Source: Christensenella sp. UBA5327 (lineage in GTDB: Bacteria; Bacillota; Clostridia; Christensenellales; Aristaeellaceae). Taken from it: a stretch of 50,792 nucleotides of DNA. The position numbers and the translations under genes are program-made. The stretch spans positions 1 to 50,792 of the forward strand of contig DHQX01000025.1 of assembly GCA_002411105.1 (NCBI GenBank), written 5' to 3'. Position 1 is the first letter of the stretch. Each line of letters opens with the position of its first letter. This document shows positions 26,491 through 34,949 of this stretch, piece after piece. The notes under the pieces are model-generated. The model was not told the origin of the DNA. It did no database searches and saw only the letters and a list, made by a program, of their open reading frames with translations.

Positions 26491-28131
26491 ATGTTCAAAA
26501 AACTAACGTCTCTGCTGCTGTCTCTGGCCCTGCTACTCTCTTTGGGCAGCGCGCTCGCCCAGGAGGAAAAGCTGCCCATCGCTGAAAACTTCGGCGATAT
26601 CAAGCTGCGGGTGGCAGTCATCGGCGACCCTGCCATTGAGGACTGGGAGACCAATGCCTATGTGAAGTGGCTGGAGGAGAAGACCAACATCGACCTGAGC
26701 TTTGAGGTGATTCCCGAAGAGGGCGCCGCTGAGAAGCTGGGCCTGATTCTGGCCTCCGGCAACTACCCGGATGTGTTCCTGTCCGTGGGCATCTCCGATG
26801 CCAACATCACCAAGTACGGCATCGAAGAAAAGCTTTTCTTGCCCCTGAGCGCGCTGATTGACGAGCATGGCAACAACATCAAGAAATTGTTTGAAGCCTT
26901 CCCCGGTGCCCGCGCCCGCATGACCCAGCTGGACGGGGAAATCTACTCCCTGCCGGATGTCAACATCTGCTATCACTGCGGCCTGCGCCAGAAATACTGG
27001 ATTAACAGCACCTGGCTTGAAAAGCTGAACCTGGAAAAACCCACCACCACCGAGGAGTTCTACAATGTTCTGGTGGCTTTCCGCGACAAGGACCCCAACG
27101 GCAACGGCGAAAAGGACGAGCTGCCCATGATCGCCAACTATGACGATGGCTGGCATACCAACTCCGATTCCTTCGTGATGAACGCCTTCACCTACTATCC
27201 CCTCAACCTGCGCAAAGCCATCACCTCGGGCGCTGAGGCCTTTGGCCTGTACCTGGATGGTGGCAAAGTGGTGAGCTGCCTGAATGACACGGCTGGCATG
27301 AAAGAAGGGCTGAGCTTTGTCAACAAGCTGGTGGCAGAGGGCCTGTTCTACGAGGGCTCCTTCTCCCAGAACACCGCCGCTGACATGATCCAGGGCGAAG
27401 GCGGCCAGGTGGGCGGCGCTGCGGGCGGCTATCTGCAGTTCTGCCAGACCGGCAGCGACATGTACAAACAGTATGACTATCTCCTGCCCCTCACCGGCCC
27501 CGAAGGCCAGCGCAACATGACCTCCTTCCCCCATGAGGGCGTGGGCGGCAACCGTTATGTGATCTCGGCTACCTGTGAGAACCCTGAGGCTGCGCTGCGC
27601 CTGGCTGATCTGATGTACAGCTTTGACGCCACCATCCGCGGCTACCATGGCGTGTACGGCGAAAACTGGACCGATCCCGATCCCGGCGCTGTGGGCCTGA
27701 ATGGCGAGCCCGCCCTTTACAAGGTGCTGACTGCCTGGCAGGATGTGAACGTGCAGAACAACAACGTGCTGCAATACACCATCTCCTACCGCGACGCGGC
27801 CTTCCGCAACGGCGAGCAGACCGACCTGGAGGGCACCGACAAGAGATCCGGCGCCGGCCTTGAAATCTGGCTGGCGGAGGCCACCAAGGAATACGAGGCC
27901 ATTGCCGACAAATCAAAGCCCCTGCCGCCGCTCAAGTTTGACTCTGCCACCATGGAGGAGCTGGGCCTGCTGAGCACCGAGCTGTCCAGCTTTGTCAAGG
28001 AAGGCATCACCGCCTTCATGACCGGCAATAATGCGGTTGACAACTACGACGAATGGCTAAAAGAGGCCAACACCCTGGGCCTTGAGCAGCTGATCGCCTT
28101 CTACCAGACAGCCTACGACGCCCAGTACTGA
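26491..28131 (+). CDS. Extracellular sugar-binding protein of the ABC importer (LplA-like)
   Basis: This 546-residue exported protein has a signal peptide (MFKKLTSLLLSLALLL, cleavage near ALA-QEE) and a large family-1 solute-binding domain. KLRVAVIGDPAIEDWETNAYVKWLEEKTNID opens the first lobe, and DKDPNGNGEKDELPM is a calcium-loop-like motif shared by LplA-type binders. It delivers oligosaccharides to the two permeases upstream. The length matches the LplA/YtcQ group. As with the other binding protein in the window, no lipobox cysteine follows the signal peptide, although most Gram-positive homologues are lipoproteins. A strong AAGGAGG site is present, and a tight hairpin follows the gene. 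Confidence 0.9.
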   Translation: MFKKLTSLLLSLALLLSLGSALAQEEKLPIAENFGDIKLRVAVIGDPAIEDWETNAYVKWLEEKTNIDLSFEVIPEEGAAEKLGLILASGNYPDVFLSVGISDANITKYGIEEKLFLPLSALIDEHGNNIKKLFEAFPGARARMTQLDGEIYSLPDVNICYHCGLRQKYWINSTWLEKLNLEKPTTTEEFYNVLVAFRDKDPNGNGEKDELPMIANYDDGWHTNSDSFVMNAFTYYPLNLRKAITSGAEAFGLYLDGGKVVSCLNDTAGMKEGLSFVNKLVAEGLFYEGSFSQNTAADMIQGEGGQVGGAAGGYLQFCQTGSDMYKQYDYLLPLTGPEGQRNMTSFPHEGVGGNRYVISATCENPEAALRLADLMYSFDATIRGYHGVYGENWTDPDPGAVGLNGEPALYKVLTAWQDVNVQNNNVLQYTISYRDAAFRNGEQTDLEGTDKRSGAGLEIWLAEATKEYEAIADKSKPLPPLKFDSATMEELGLLSTELSSFVKEGITAFMTGNNAVDNYDEWLKEANTLGLEQLIAFYQTAYDAQY

Positions 28132-28157
28132 TTATTACTGAGTCATCATTCAATTCC

Positions 28158-28189
28158 GCCGCCGCCTGCACTGGTTTGCAGGCGGCGGC
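28158..28189 (+). other. Intercistronic stem-loop between binding protein and fucosidase genes
   Basis: A perfect 13-bp, very GC-rich inverted repeat (28158-28170 with 28177-28189, loop of 6) has no T-run after it. It likely protects the 3' end of the binding-protein mRNA and reduces read-through, giving more binding protein than enzyme. Confidence 0.65.
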
Positions 28190-28215
28190 TACTAAAGCAC
28201 AAGAGGAGCAGCACC

Positions 28216-29517
28216 ATGTTTGACCGCAAGGCCTATCAGGAGCGAATCAAGTGGTTTCAGGAAGCCCGGTTGGGGCTCTTCATCCATTGGGGGCTGTACA
28301 GCATCCCGGCGCGCGGGGAATGGATCCGCAGCTATGAGCGTATGACGGTGGAGGACTATCAGCAGTATTTTGACGAGTTTGACCCCGTGGATTTTGATCC
28401 CAAGGCCTGGGCCAAGGCGGCCAGGCAAGCCGGGATGCGCTACGCGGTGTTCACGGCCAAGCACCATGACGGTTTTTGCCTGTTTGACAGCAAGCACACC
28501 GAGTACAAGGCCACCAACACCAAGGCCGGGCGCGACCTGGTCAAGGAGTATGTGGAGGCTTTCCGCGCCGAAGGGCTGAAAGTCGGTCTGTATTTCTCGA
28601 TTATCGACTGGTACCATCCTGATTTTCCGGCTTTTGGCGACCGCCAGCATCCCATGCGGGACAACCCGGACTACCGCGGAAAGAAGCATGATTTGGACAA
28701 CTACCTGCGCCATATGCACGCCCAAGTGGAGGAGTTGGTCACCGGCTACGGCCAGATTGACCTGCTGTGGTTTGATTTCAGCTATGAAAACATGACGGGC
28801 GAAACCTGGCGTGCGACGGATTTGGTGCGCATGGTGCGCAAGCACCAGCCCCAGGTGCTGATCAACAACCGCCTGGAGGTGTCCGGCGAGGGCTTTGGCA
28901 GCCTGCTTGAGGAGAACCCCAGCGAGTTTTCCGGTGACTTCGTCAGCCCGGAGCAGATCGTGCCGCCTCACGGGGTGGTGGATTACCGGGGCGACCCGGT
29001 GGCCTGGGAGGCCTGCATCACCATGAACAACAACTGGTGCTTCCATGCCACCGACCGCTTCCATAAGCCGGCCAGGATGCTGATCAGAAAGCTGGTGGAG
29101 TGCGTGTCAAAAGGCGGCAACATGCTGCTGAACGTGGGCCCCACCGCCCGGGGTGAATTTCCGCCCGAATCCCTTCAGATTTTGGAGGAGATCGGCCGGT
29201 GGATGCACCTGAACCACGACAGCATCTATGGGTGTGGCATCGCGGGAATCCCCAAGCCGGACTTTGGCCGGGTGACCCGCAAGGGCGATACCCTCTACTA
29301 CCATGTTTTTGATAACCCCATCGGCTATCTGCCGCTATTGGGCGTCAAGGCCGATGACATCAAGGCTGTGCGCCTGCTGGCCACCGGCCATGAGCTGCCC
29401 ATCCAGCGCAACTGGATCACCGATAACTACCCGGACATCCCCTTTGTCAGCTTTGGTCCTGACCCCATCCTGCCGGATGAAACCGACACGGTGGTCGCGG
29501 TAAAACTGAAAGACTGA
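28216..29517 (+). CDS. Alpha-L-fucosidase (GH29 family)
   Basis: This 433-residue glycoside hydrolase should release alpha-linked L-fucose from imported oligosaccharides with net retention. GH29 features are RLGLFIHWGLYSIPARGEW near residue 18, AKHHDGFCLFDS near residue 80, and the nucleophile aspartate in DLLWFDFSYENM near residue 185. MLLNVGPTARGEFP lies near residue 303. No signal peptide is present, so cleavage takes place in the cytoplasm after uptake by the ABC importer encoded just upstream. AraC-type control from the divergent gene is likely. The start has a GAGGAG site. The linkage preferred and the true natural glycan cannot be read from sequence. Confidence 0.92.
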   Translation: MFDRKAYQERIKWFQEARLGLFIHWGLYSIPARGEWIRSYERMTVEDYQQYFDEFDPVDFDPKAWAKAARQAGMRYAVFTAKHHDGFCLFDSKHTEYKATNTKAGRDLVKEYVEAFRAEGLKVGLYFSIIDWYHPDFPAFGDRQHPMRDNPDYRGKKHDLDNYLRHMHAQVEELVTGYGQIDLLWFDFSYENMTGETWRATDLVRMVRKHQPQVLINNRLEVSGEGFGSLLEENPSEFSGDFVSPEQIVPPHGVVDYRGDPVAWEACITMNNNWCFHATDRFHKPARMLIRKLVECVSKGGNMLLNVGPTARGEFPPESLQILEEIGRWMHLNHDSIYGCGIAGIPKPDFGRVTRKGDTLYYHVFDNPIGYLPLLGVKADDIKAVRLLATGHELPIQRNWITDNYPDIPFVSFGPDPILPDETDTVVAVKLKD

Positions 29518-29542
29518 CCGTTCCTAAAGGGGCTTTTGGGGA

Positions 29543-29580
29543 TTGATGAAGGCGGAGGATAAATCCTCCGCCTTCGTCAA
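29543..29580. terminator. Bidirectional terminator-like hairpin after the fucosidase gene
   Basis: A 17-bp stem with a single G-T wobble (29543-29559 with 29564-29580, loop of 4) lies between the convergent fucosidase and VanW genes. T-runs are short on both sides, but its position suits termination of both operons. Confidence 0.7.
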
Positions 29581-29603
29581 TCGCTGTTTGGCTTGATGGG
29601 TGA

Positions 29604-30620
29604 TTAATCCGCCCGGTACATCGCGATGGTCAGCGCGCCATCCTGCACCGTGCCGTCAATGCGTATGGGGTAGGGGAAGCGGTTCTGGATGATGAAGTTC
29701 TGGGTCTGGGTGCCCACAGCGGCGTCAGCCCCGTGGGGCAGATAGGGCGCACCGGAAGGGCCGTGGGCCCGGCGGTGGAGAATGCCGATTTCCGGCAGCT
29801 GCAGCACGGTGTTATACAGCGTGCTTGACACCTGGCAGGTGCCCCCACCATAGCCCTGGGCCACCTCGCCCTTGACGATGACATTGGCGGGCAGGTAGCC
29901 GGATTTGCGGTTGTAAGGGCCGATCTGGGCGTTGAAGTCCAGCTTGTCGCCAGGGGCCAGGGTGTACAGCCCAAAGCGCTGGCTGGCAACGCCCAGGTTC
30001 TCGATGCGGCTTAGGTTGCTGCCCACATCCCCCAGCCGGTAAAAGGAGGTGTAGGCGGACAGCGGCATGTCCCGGTCCAGGGCCGCCATGTTTTCGCCGA
30101 TGGGCAGGATTTCCTTGAGCAGCCGGGTATCCACATAGCCATACTGGCGGTGGTAGATGAGTCGCGCCCAGCCGTCTGTGATATCCATAAAGGCCACCCG
30201 TGCGCCGTCGTACAGCGTCACCAGGGTTTGGGCGCCGGCCTCGGGTGCGGCCAGCACTGGGGCCTCTCCCTTGACCCAGCCCAGGTAGGTGCAGGGCACG
30301 GCGGCATAGGCCGGGTCCGCGGCGGGGTCGATGGCCTTGGCGGTGGTTTCGGCCAGGCGACCGCGGCGGATATAGCCTTCCAGCCCCTGCATGGTGCGGA
30401 TTTTGAGCCAGTCCGGCTCCACCTCCAGGATATACACCCGGTGGCCGGCGCTGACATAGCCCAGGCTTTGCGCGTCATTGTCCGGCGCTGTCTGGAGGGA
30501 GGCGGTGTCCCGCATCTTGGCGGTGTACTTCACGCCGGTCATATCCGCCTGCTCGGCCATGGCTGGCAGCAGCAAGGAGGCCGCCAGCAAAAGGGTCAGG
30601 ACTAAAATGGTCTTTTTCAT
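29604..30620 (-). CDS. VanW family protein with N-terminal SH3-like domains (paralogue 2)
   Basis: This 338-residue exported protein has a signal peptide (cleavage near AMA-EQ). Two SH3-like modules follow at about 30-92 and 105-165 (DNDAQSLGYVSAGHRVYILEVEPDWLKIRT). The C-terminal VanW domain starts near residue 200, with LAPGDKLDFNAQIGPYN, GYGGGTCQVSSTLYNT and HRRAHGPSGAPYLPHGADA. VanW occurs in some vancomycin-resistance clusters and in many Clostridia; its biochemical role is unknown, but wall binding or modification is likely. Its ATG shares one base with the stop of the upstream VanW gene (TGATG). It ends a six-gene envelope operon. Confidence 0.88.
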   Translation of the reverse strand: MKKTILVLTLLLAASLLLPAMAEQADMTGVKYTAKMRDTASLQTAPDNDAQSLGYVSAGHRVYILEVEPDWLKIRTMQGLEGYIRRGRLAETTAKAIDPAADPAYAAVPCTYLGWVKGEAPVLAAPEAGAQTLVTLYDGARVAFMDITDGWARLIYHRQYGYVDTRLLKEILPIGENMAALDRDMPLSAYTSFYRLGDVGSNLSRIENLGVASQRFGLYTLAPGDKLDFNAQIGPYNRKSGYLPANVIVKGEVAQGYGGGTCQVSSTLYNTVLQLPEIGILHRRAHGPSGAPYLPHGADAAVGTQTQNFIIQNRFPYPIRIDGTVQDGALTIAMYRAD

Positions 30621-31651
30621 CAGGCTTCCTTATAAAACGCAATAAACAGCGAGCCATCCTGCACATGGGCATAGATGCGCACAGGGAAGGTGTAGTCGTT
30701 GCGGAAGACGAAGTTCAGGCCGCCGGAGGAGGCATCCACCCCATGGGGGAGGTAGGAGATGCCGCTGGGGCCGTGGGGCGCCCGGCGCAACACCGTGAGG
30801 CCGGTGAGCTGCAGCACCACGTTATACAGCGTGCTTGACACCTGGCAGGAGCCGCCGCCATAGACGTCATAGACCATCTCACCGTCTACCAGGGCGCCGG
30901 CGGGCTTGTAGCCATTGCTGGCCCGGAAGGGGCCGACCTCACCGTTGAAGTCAAGGGTTTGGCCGGGTGAGAGCACCTTGGACATGCGCTGGCCGCCCAC
31001 GGCCAGGTTATTGATGCGGTTGATGTTGTTCTCATTGTCGGAGATGTTGTAAAAGGAGTTGTATACCGCGATGGGCACATCCGACGTGCCCCGGGTCTCA
31101 ACGGGGGCCACCATCTCCAGGGCGTTCAGCTCCCGGGTATCCACATAGCCGTACTGGCGCTTGAAAATAAGCCGGGCCCAGCCGTTCTCCACATCCAGGA
31201 AACCCAGCTGCGCGCCCTCCTGCAGGGTGATGAGGGTTTCGCTGCCGCTGTCAGGGGCTGCTTTCACATGGGTCTCCTTGCTCATGGTGGCGAAATAGCG
31301 GTTGAGTGCGGTGCCGAAGCGGGGGGTGTTGGCCCGGTCCAGGGCCACAGGGTCCATGATGCGGTGGCGCAGGACATAGCCCACCTTGCTTCCCATCTTG
31401 ATGCCCACGTAATTGGGCATCACCTCCACCACCTCAATCGGGCGGCCGGGCTTGTAGGTGGCCAGCACCTTGCTGTCCAGGTCGGGCTTCGCGTAGACCT
31501 TGGTGGTGCTGTTGGGAAAATGGGTGGTGATCTTGGCGTTGTAGAGCACCTTCGCCTCGGCCATGGCCGGGGAGAGGGTGAAGAAAACCACGGCCACCAG
31601 CGCAAGGGCCGTGAGCCGGGCAAAGCTAATCTTTTTTCTGGAGCTTTTCAT
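30620..31651 (-). CDS. VanW family protein with N-terminal SH3-like domains (paralogue 1)
   Basis: This 343-residue exported protein has the same plan as its downstream neighbour: signal peptide ending near AMA-EAK, SH3-like modules (LDSKVLATYKPGRPIEVVEV near residue 50 and a second one near residue 130), and a VanW domain with LSPGQTLDFNGEVGPF, VYGGGSCQVSSTLYN and RRAPHGPSGISYLPHGVDA. The two are clearly tandem duplicates that have diverged. The ATG at 31651 is preferred; a TTG at 31672 is in frame, but GAGGACG lies between them. The first 26 bases overlap the DUF896 gene, so translation is coupled. Confidence 0.88.
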   Translation of the reverse strand: MKSSRKKISFARLTALALVAVVFFTLSPAMAEAKVLYNAKITTHFPNSTTKVYAKPDLDSKVLATYKPGRPIEVVEVMPNYVGIKMGSKVGYVLRHRIMDPVALDRANTPRFGTALNRYFATMSKETHVKAAPDSGSETLITLQEGAQLGFLDVENGWARLIFKRQYGYVDTRELNALEMVAPVETRGTSDVPIAVYNSFYNISDNENNINRINNLAVGGQRMSKVLSPGQTLDFNGEVGPFRASNGYKPAGALVDGEMVYDVYGGGSCQVSSTLYNVVLQLTGLTVLRRAPHGPSGISYLPHGVDASSGGLNFVFRNDYTFPVRIYAHVQDGSLFIAFYKEA

Positions 31652-31829
31652 ACTGACCGTCCTCATTTTCAATGTATACGTGATCCAGCTGCTGGCGCAT
31701 GCTCTCGCGCACCTCGCGCAGGTAGGCCTGTCTCAAGGCCAGCTGCTCACAGGCTTCCTCATCCGTCAGGCCTTCCGCCTTTTTCTTGCGGGCCAGCGCG
31801 TTGATGCGCTCAATCTGTTCCCTGGTCAT
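31626..31829 (-). CDS. DUF896 (YnzC/SosA family) small protein
   Basis: This 67-residue protein has the DUF896 signature: TREQIERINALARKKKAEGLTDEE followed by LRQAYLREVRESMRQQLDHV. Two antiparallel helices are expected. In Bacillus, family members are small cytoplasmic proteins linked to the SOS response and of unclear function. An ATG two codons earlier (31835) directly abuts AGGAGG, so the start with proper spacing is 31829. It overlaps the genes on both sides (20 bases upstream, 26 downstream), which is a sign of a tightly coupled operon. Confidence 0.88.
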   Translation of the reverse strand: MTREQIERINALARKKKAEGLTDEEACEQLALRQAYLREVRESMRQQLDHVYIENEDGQYEKLQKKD

Positions 31830-32769
31830 GGGCATCCTCCTGTCTCAAGAGCAGTATACCCAAACCAACCGGAATGGCAAGCAGCAGGATGTACAGCCCA
31901 TAAGCGGCAAGCTTGCCGGCCTCCGAGCGGTCTATCATGAACTCCACCGCGATGGCGCCCCCCACAATCAGGGGCAGCAGCGCCAGGGTCAGGATGGGCA
32001 GCGGCTTTTTGCCCCTGCGTCTGAGCGCCCGCACGGCCAGCACAATCAGCGTGAGGCCAAACAGCACGGCTGAGAGCACCTGCTGCAGCCCCACAAAGCT
32101 GAACCTCAGGTGTCCGTCAAAGCGCAGGCTTTCCATCAGCGTCTGGGTCACCCCATACAGCAGGCAGCCCAGCATGAACACATGCCCGGCCCTGTGCCGC
32201 TTTTTAAGCGACCGCAGCAGGATCCCCAGCAGGGCAAGCGCCACCACCGCCTCGATCAGATAGGTGCGCAGGAAGCTGCCATAGCTCTCCTGACGGGCCA
32301 GGAAGCTGTCGGCCAAGGCCTGTATGGTAAGCGGGCGGCTGAGGCCCAGCATGGTAAACCCCTCGCCCAGCCGGGCTAAGGCCAGGAAGGCCGCCAGCGC
32401 CGGGGCCAGCCGGTCAAGCAATGGCGCCGCGGGGGTCTTTGTGAGGCGGGCGGCCACAAGGGCGCTTAGGGCAGCGCCTGTGAGCGCGCCATACATGGCA
32501 AAGCCCCCGGTGCGCAGATCCAGCACATTTTGAAGGTTTAGCAGGGGGTGGAAGGCCTGATCGCCAAAGCAGTACAGGAGCCTTGCCAAAATCAGGCCCA
32601 GGGGCAGCGCCAGAAGGCCGGTGATGGCGGCGGGGGCTTTCAGGCCGGGGTGTTTGGAGGCTAAGGTGTATAGCACAGCCAATCCCGCCCAGCAGCCCGC
32701 CATCAGCATCAGGCCATAGGCATACACCTCAGTGCCCAAGAAGGCGAAGGCCAGGGTATCGTCGTACAT
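31810..32769 (-). CDS. Prolipoprotein diacylglyceryl transferase-like membrane protein (divergent Lgt)
   Basis: This 319-residue polytopic protein has about seven to nine membrane helices. It resembles Lgt in order of motifs: GGFAMYGALTGA near residue 88 (GGxxFHGGL in Lgt), ARLGEGFT near residue 131 (GRxGNFxN in Lgt), YLIEAVVALALLG and a later SLRFDGH...GLQQVL segment. Key residues differ: the essential histidine is Tyr here, and the signature Asn and following Glu are absent. It may therefore act on a different lipid-linked substrate or be non-catalytic. AAGGATGA precedes the ATG. It sits in an operon for surface sugars and wall-binding proteins. Confidence 0.6.
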   Translation of the reverse strand: MYDDTLAFAFLGTEVYAYGLMLMAGCWAGLAVLYTLASKHPGLKAPAAITGLLALPLGLILARLLYCFGDQAFHPLLNLQNVLDLRTGGFAMYGALTGAALSALVAARLTKTPAAPLLDRLAPALAAFLALARLGEGFTMLGLSRPLTIQALADSFLARQESYGSFLRTYLIEAVVALALLGILLRSLKKRHRAGHVFMLGCLLYGVTQTLMESLRFDGHLRFSFVGLQQVLSAVLFGLTLIVLAVRALRRRGKKPLPILTLALLPLIVGGAIAVEFMIDRSEAGKLAAYGLYILLLAIPVGLGILLLRQEDAHDQGTD

Positions 32770-32779
32770 CAGATCATCC

Positions 32780-33784
32780 TTATGGCGCTGCCGTGGTGGC
32801 GAAGTAGATGTAGTCGCTCTGGGCCCGCTCGTTGGAGCGGCTGCGTCCGGTCTGGTAATACTGGCCGTTGAAGATCATGGTGGCGGAGTTGCCACCGTCC
32901 AGGTTAAAGGCCTGCATGCAGCCCAGGTCAAACATGAAGTCGGCCAGCTCCTTGTGGGTGACGCCTTCAGACTGGCCTGTGCGGCCTTCCGCCAGCACCA
33001 GCACATAGGAAAGCGGGGCGATCTGCCCGATGCCCATGCGGGGCTCATCTCCGTGGGGGTTGTAGCCGTATTTGCTGTCCAGGGTCAAAAGCGCCCCGTC
33101 TTTTATCAGCGCCGGGCCAAAGGTGAAGGCGTTGATGATTTCCCGGCCCTGGGCTTTCATGTCATTGAGCAGCTTTTCGGCGTTCACCTGGATATACAGG
33201 TGGAAGTCCCCCTGCTCGTCAATCACCAGGGTGTCCTTGGTGCGGTTGCCTTTGGCGCGCACCCGCTCTCCCATCCGGTATTCAAAGGTTTTCTTTGCAG
33301 GCTGATCGGTCATGTAGTTGGCGTTGATGGCCAGGATGGCGTTCTGCTTGGCAGACATCTCGGAAATCAGCCCATACCGGGGCGAGCGCACAGAGCCGGC
33401 TACGCCGGTGCGCAGCTGGCTGGCATGGGCGATGTCCACCCGGGCGATGCGCCAGGTGACGCCGTCCTTCTCCAGGGTTTCAAGCCGCACGGAGATGCTG
33501 CCATCCTCATACCCGTTTTCTGTGAACTTGGATGGGTCCGGCACCTGCCCGGGGCTGAAGTCAACGGGCAGCGAGGCGGCCGGTGCGCTTTCAGCTTTTG
33601 CCACTGGTAAAAGCCAGTCAAGCAGGCCTGAGGCGCTGTCATCCCCTTCTTCGGGTTCCCACAGCGCATCGTTCAGGCGGTTGGCCTGGTGGCTGAGCAT
33701 GGCACCTGAGGGCACCAGAAAGGGCAGGGCAAGGGTCATCACCAGGGTGAGCGTGATGAGCAGGAGACTGGTTTTTTTTGACAT
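32780..33784 (-). CDS. Exported phosphodiester glycosidase family protein (NAGPA-like)
   Basis: This 334-residue protein has an N-terminal membrane/signal segment (KKTSLLLITLTLVMTLALPFLVP), a variable region, and from about residue 120 a phosphodiester glycosidase domain (formerly DUF2233). Hallmarks are AILAINANYMTD, GPALIKDGALL and FNLDGGNSATMIFNG near the C-terminus. The family includes the uncovering enzyme that removes GlcNAc from phosphodiester-linked sugars, and many bacterial members lie near surface polysaccharide genes. Here it follows a GT2-GtrA fusion with a 2-base gap. Long upstream open frame to 33988 is the shadow of the neighbour; the ATG at 33784 begins the signal segment. 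Confidence 0.85.
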   Translation of the reverse strand: MSKKTSLLLITLTLVMTLALPFLVPSGAMLSHQANRLNDALWEPEEGDDSASGLLDWLLPVAKAESAPAASLPVDFSPGQVPDPSKFTENGYEDGSISVRLETLEKDGVTWRIARVDIAHASQLRTGVAGSVRSPRYGLISEMSAKQNAILAINANYMTDQPAKKTFEYRMGERVRAKGNRTKDTLVIDEQGDFHLYIQVNAEKLLNDMKAQGREIINAFTFGPALIKDGALLTLDSKYGYNPHGDEPRMGIGQIAPLSYVLVLAEGRTGQSEGVTHKELADFMFDLGCMQAFNLDGGNSATMIFNGQYYQTGRSRSNERAQSDYIYFATTAAP

Positions 33785-33786
33785 AT

Positions 33787-34893
33787 TCAGGACTTCCTTT
33801 CCTCGGGGCATTTGAACACCCAGGCTTTCTGGATGCGGTAATTGACGAAGAACAGCAGCGTGTCCACAATGATTTTGGCCAGCGTACGGTCCATGGACAG
33901 GTTGATGTTCAGCGTGTTCACCAGGGTGGCGGAGGCCAAAAGCGACACCACCACCAACAGCGCATAGCGGGGAAGCGACCCTTTGCACTTGCCGATGCGG
34001 AAGACAAACTGCTTGTTGATCTTGTAGTTGAACAGCGCCGAACAGGCCCGGGCGATGGCGGTTGCCGCCAGCACATGGTAGTAAACGCCGTGGCTGGTCA
34101 CCCAGGGGAGCAAGGTGGGGATGAACGCCTTGTCAAGCAGCGTAAAAAGCCCCACATCAAGCAGGGTTGAAAGCACGCTGGCGGAGGCAAACTTGAAAAA
34201 ATTGCGGAACAGCTGGGCATAGATGCGCGCCGAATCATGGAAGGGGCGGAAGTGGGAACTTTTGTTCTCCTCCAGGTAAATGGTGCGGATGGTCTGCTTG
34301 ATAAAGGGGATGTTCCAGCCGGCACAGTAGATGAGCATGTTCATCTCATACTCAAAGCGCTCGCCGGGGATTTCCAGCATCCGGGGCATGAGCTGGCTTG
34401 AAATGCCCCGGAGCCCGGTCTGGGTGTCGGTCAGCCAGCGCCCATACAGCAGGGCGAAAAAAAAGGTGGTGAGCCGGTTGCCCATCATGCTCTTGGCCGG
34501 CACCCCTGCCTGGGAAAAATCCCGTACCCCCAGCACCAGATGGTCCGGGGACTGGAGCATGCGTGCGCCCACCTTCAGGCAGTCCTCTGCCGTGTGTTGG
34601 CCATCGGAGTCGGCGGTGATCACACCGGGGGCCCCGGGGAAGGCGTCCAGGATATACCTGATCCCGTGCTTTAGGGCATAGCCCTTGCCCCGGTTCACCT
34701 CATAGCCCAGCACCCGGCACTGGGGATAGGCAGCGAGGGCTTCAAAAAAATGCGCGTAGGCGGGGCCGGAGCCGTCATCCACCACCACGATGTGCTCAAA
34801 TCCGCTGCCAACAAGCGCCTGCACATAGGCCCCCAGCTTCTCGTCCGGGTGCAGGGAAGGGATGAGGATGACTGACTGGTTCACATGGGCCAA
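33787..34893 (-). CDS. GT2 glycosyltransferase fused to a GtrA-like membrane domain
   Basis: This roughly 368-residue protein has a cytoplasmic GT2 domain (VILIPSLHPDEKLGAYVQAL, VVVDDGSGPA with the nucleotide-binding Asp residues, and GVITADSDGQHTAEDCL near residue 90, which is DPM-synthase-like). From about residue 235 it has a GtrA-like domain of four helices (FFKFASASVLSTLLDVGLF onward). It probably builds or flips an undecaprenyl-phosphate-linked sugar used to decorate a surface polymer. The start is uncertain: the frame is open to a TTG at 34908, while GGAG sits 9 bases before the TTG at 34893. It is the first gene of the six-gene envelope operon. Confidence 0.85.
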   Translation of the reverse strand: MAHVNQSVILIPSLHPDEKLGAYVQALVGSGFEHIVVVDDGSGPAYAHFFEALAAYPQCRVLGYEVNRGKGYALKHGIRYILDAFPGAPGVITADSDGQHTAEDCLKVGARMLQSPDHLVLGVRDFSQAGVPAKSMMGNRLTTFFFALLYGRWLTDTQTGLRGISSQLMPRMLEIPGERFEYEMNMLIYCAGWNIPFIKQTIRTIYLEENKSSHFRPFHDSARIYAQLFRNFFKFASASVLSTLLDVGLFTLLDKAFIPTLLPWVTSHGVYYHVLAATAIARACSALFNYKINKQFVFRIGKCKGSLPRYALLVVVSLLASATLVNTLNINLSMDRTLAKIIVDTLLFFVNYRIQKAWVFKCPEERKS

Positions 34894-34949
34894 AGCGCTG
34901 CACTCCAAATCACTTTTGTCTGCCCGGACAGCCTGTGCCGGGCCTTGCT

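Noticed and set aside
26533..27774. A 413-codon minus-strand frame across the binding-protein gene
   Set aside because: Shadow frame with no motif; the plus-strand gene has a signal peptide, ribosome site and family features.
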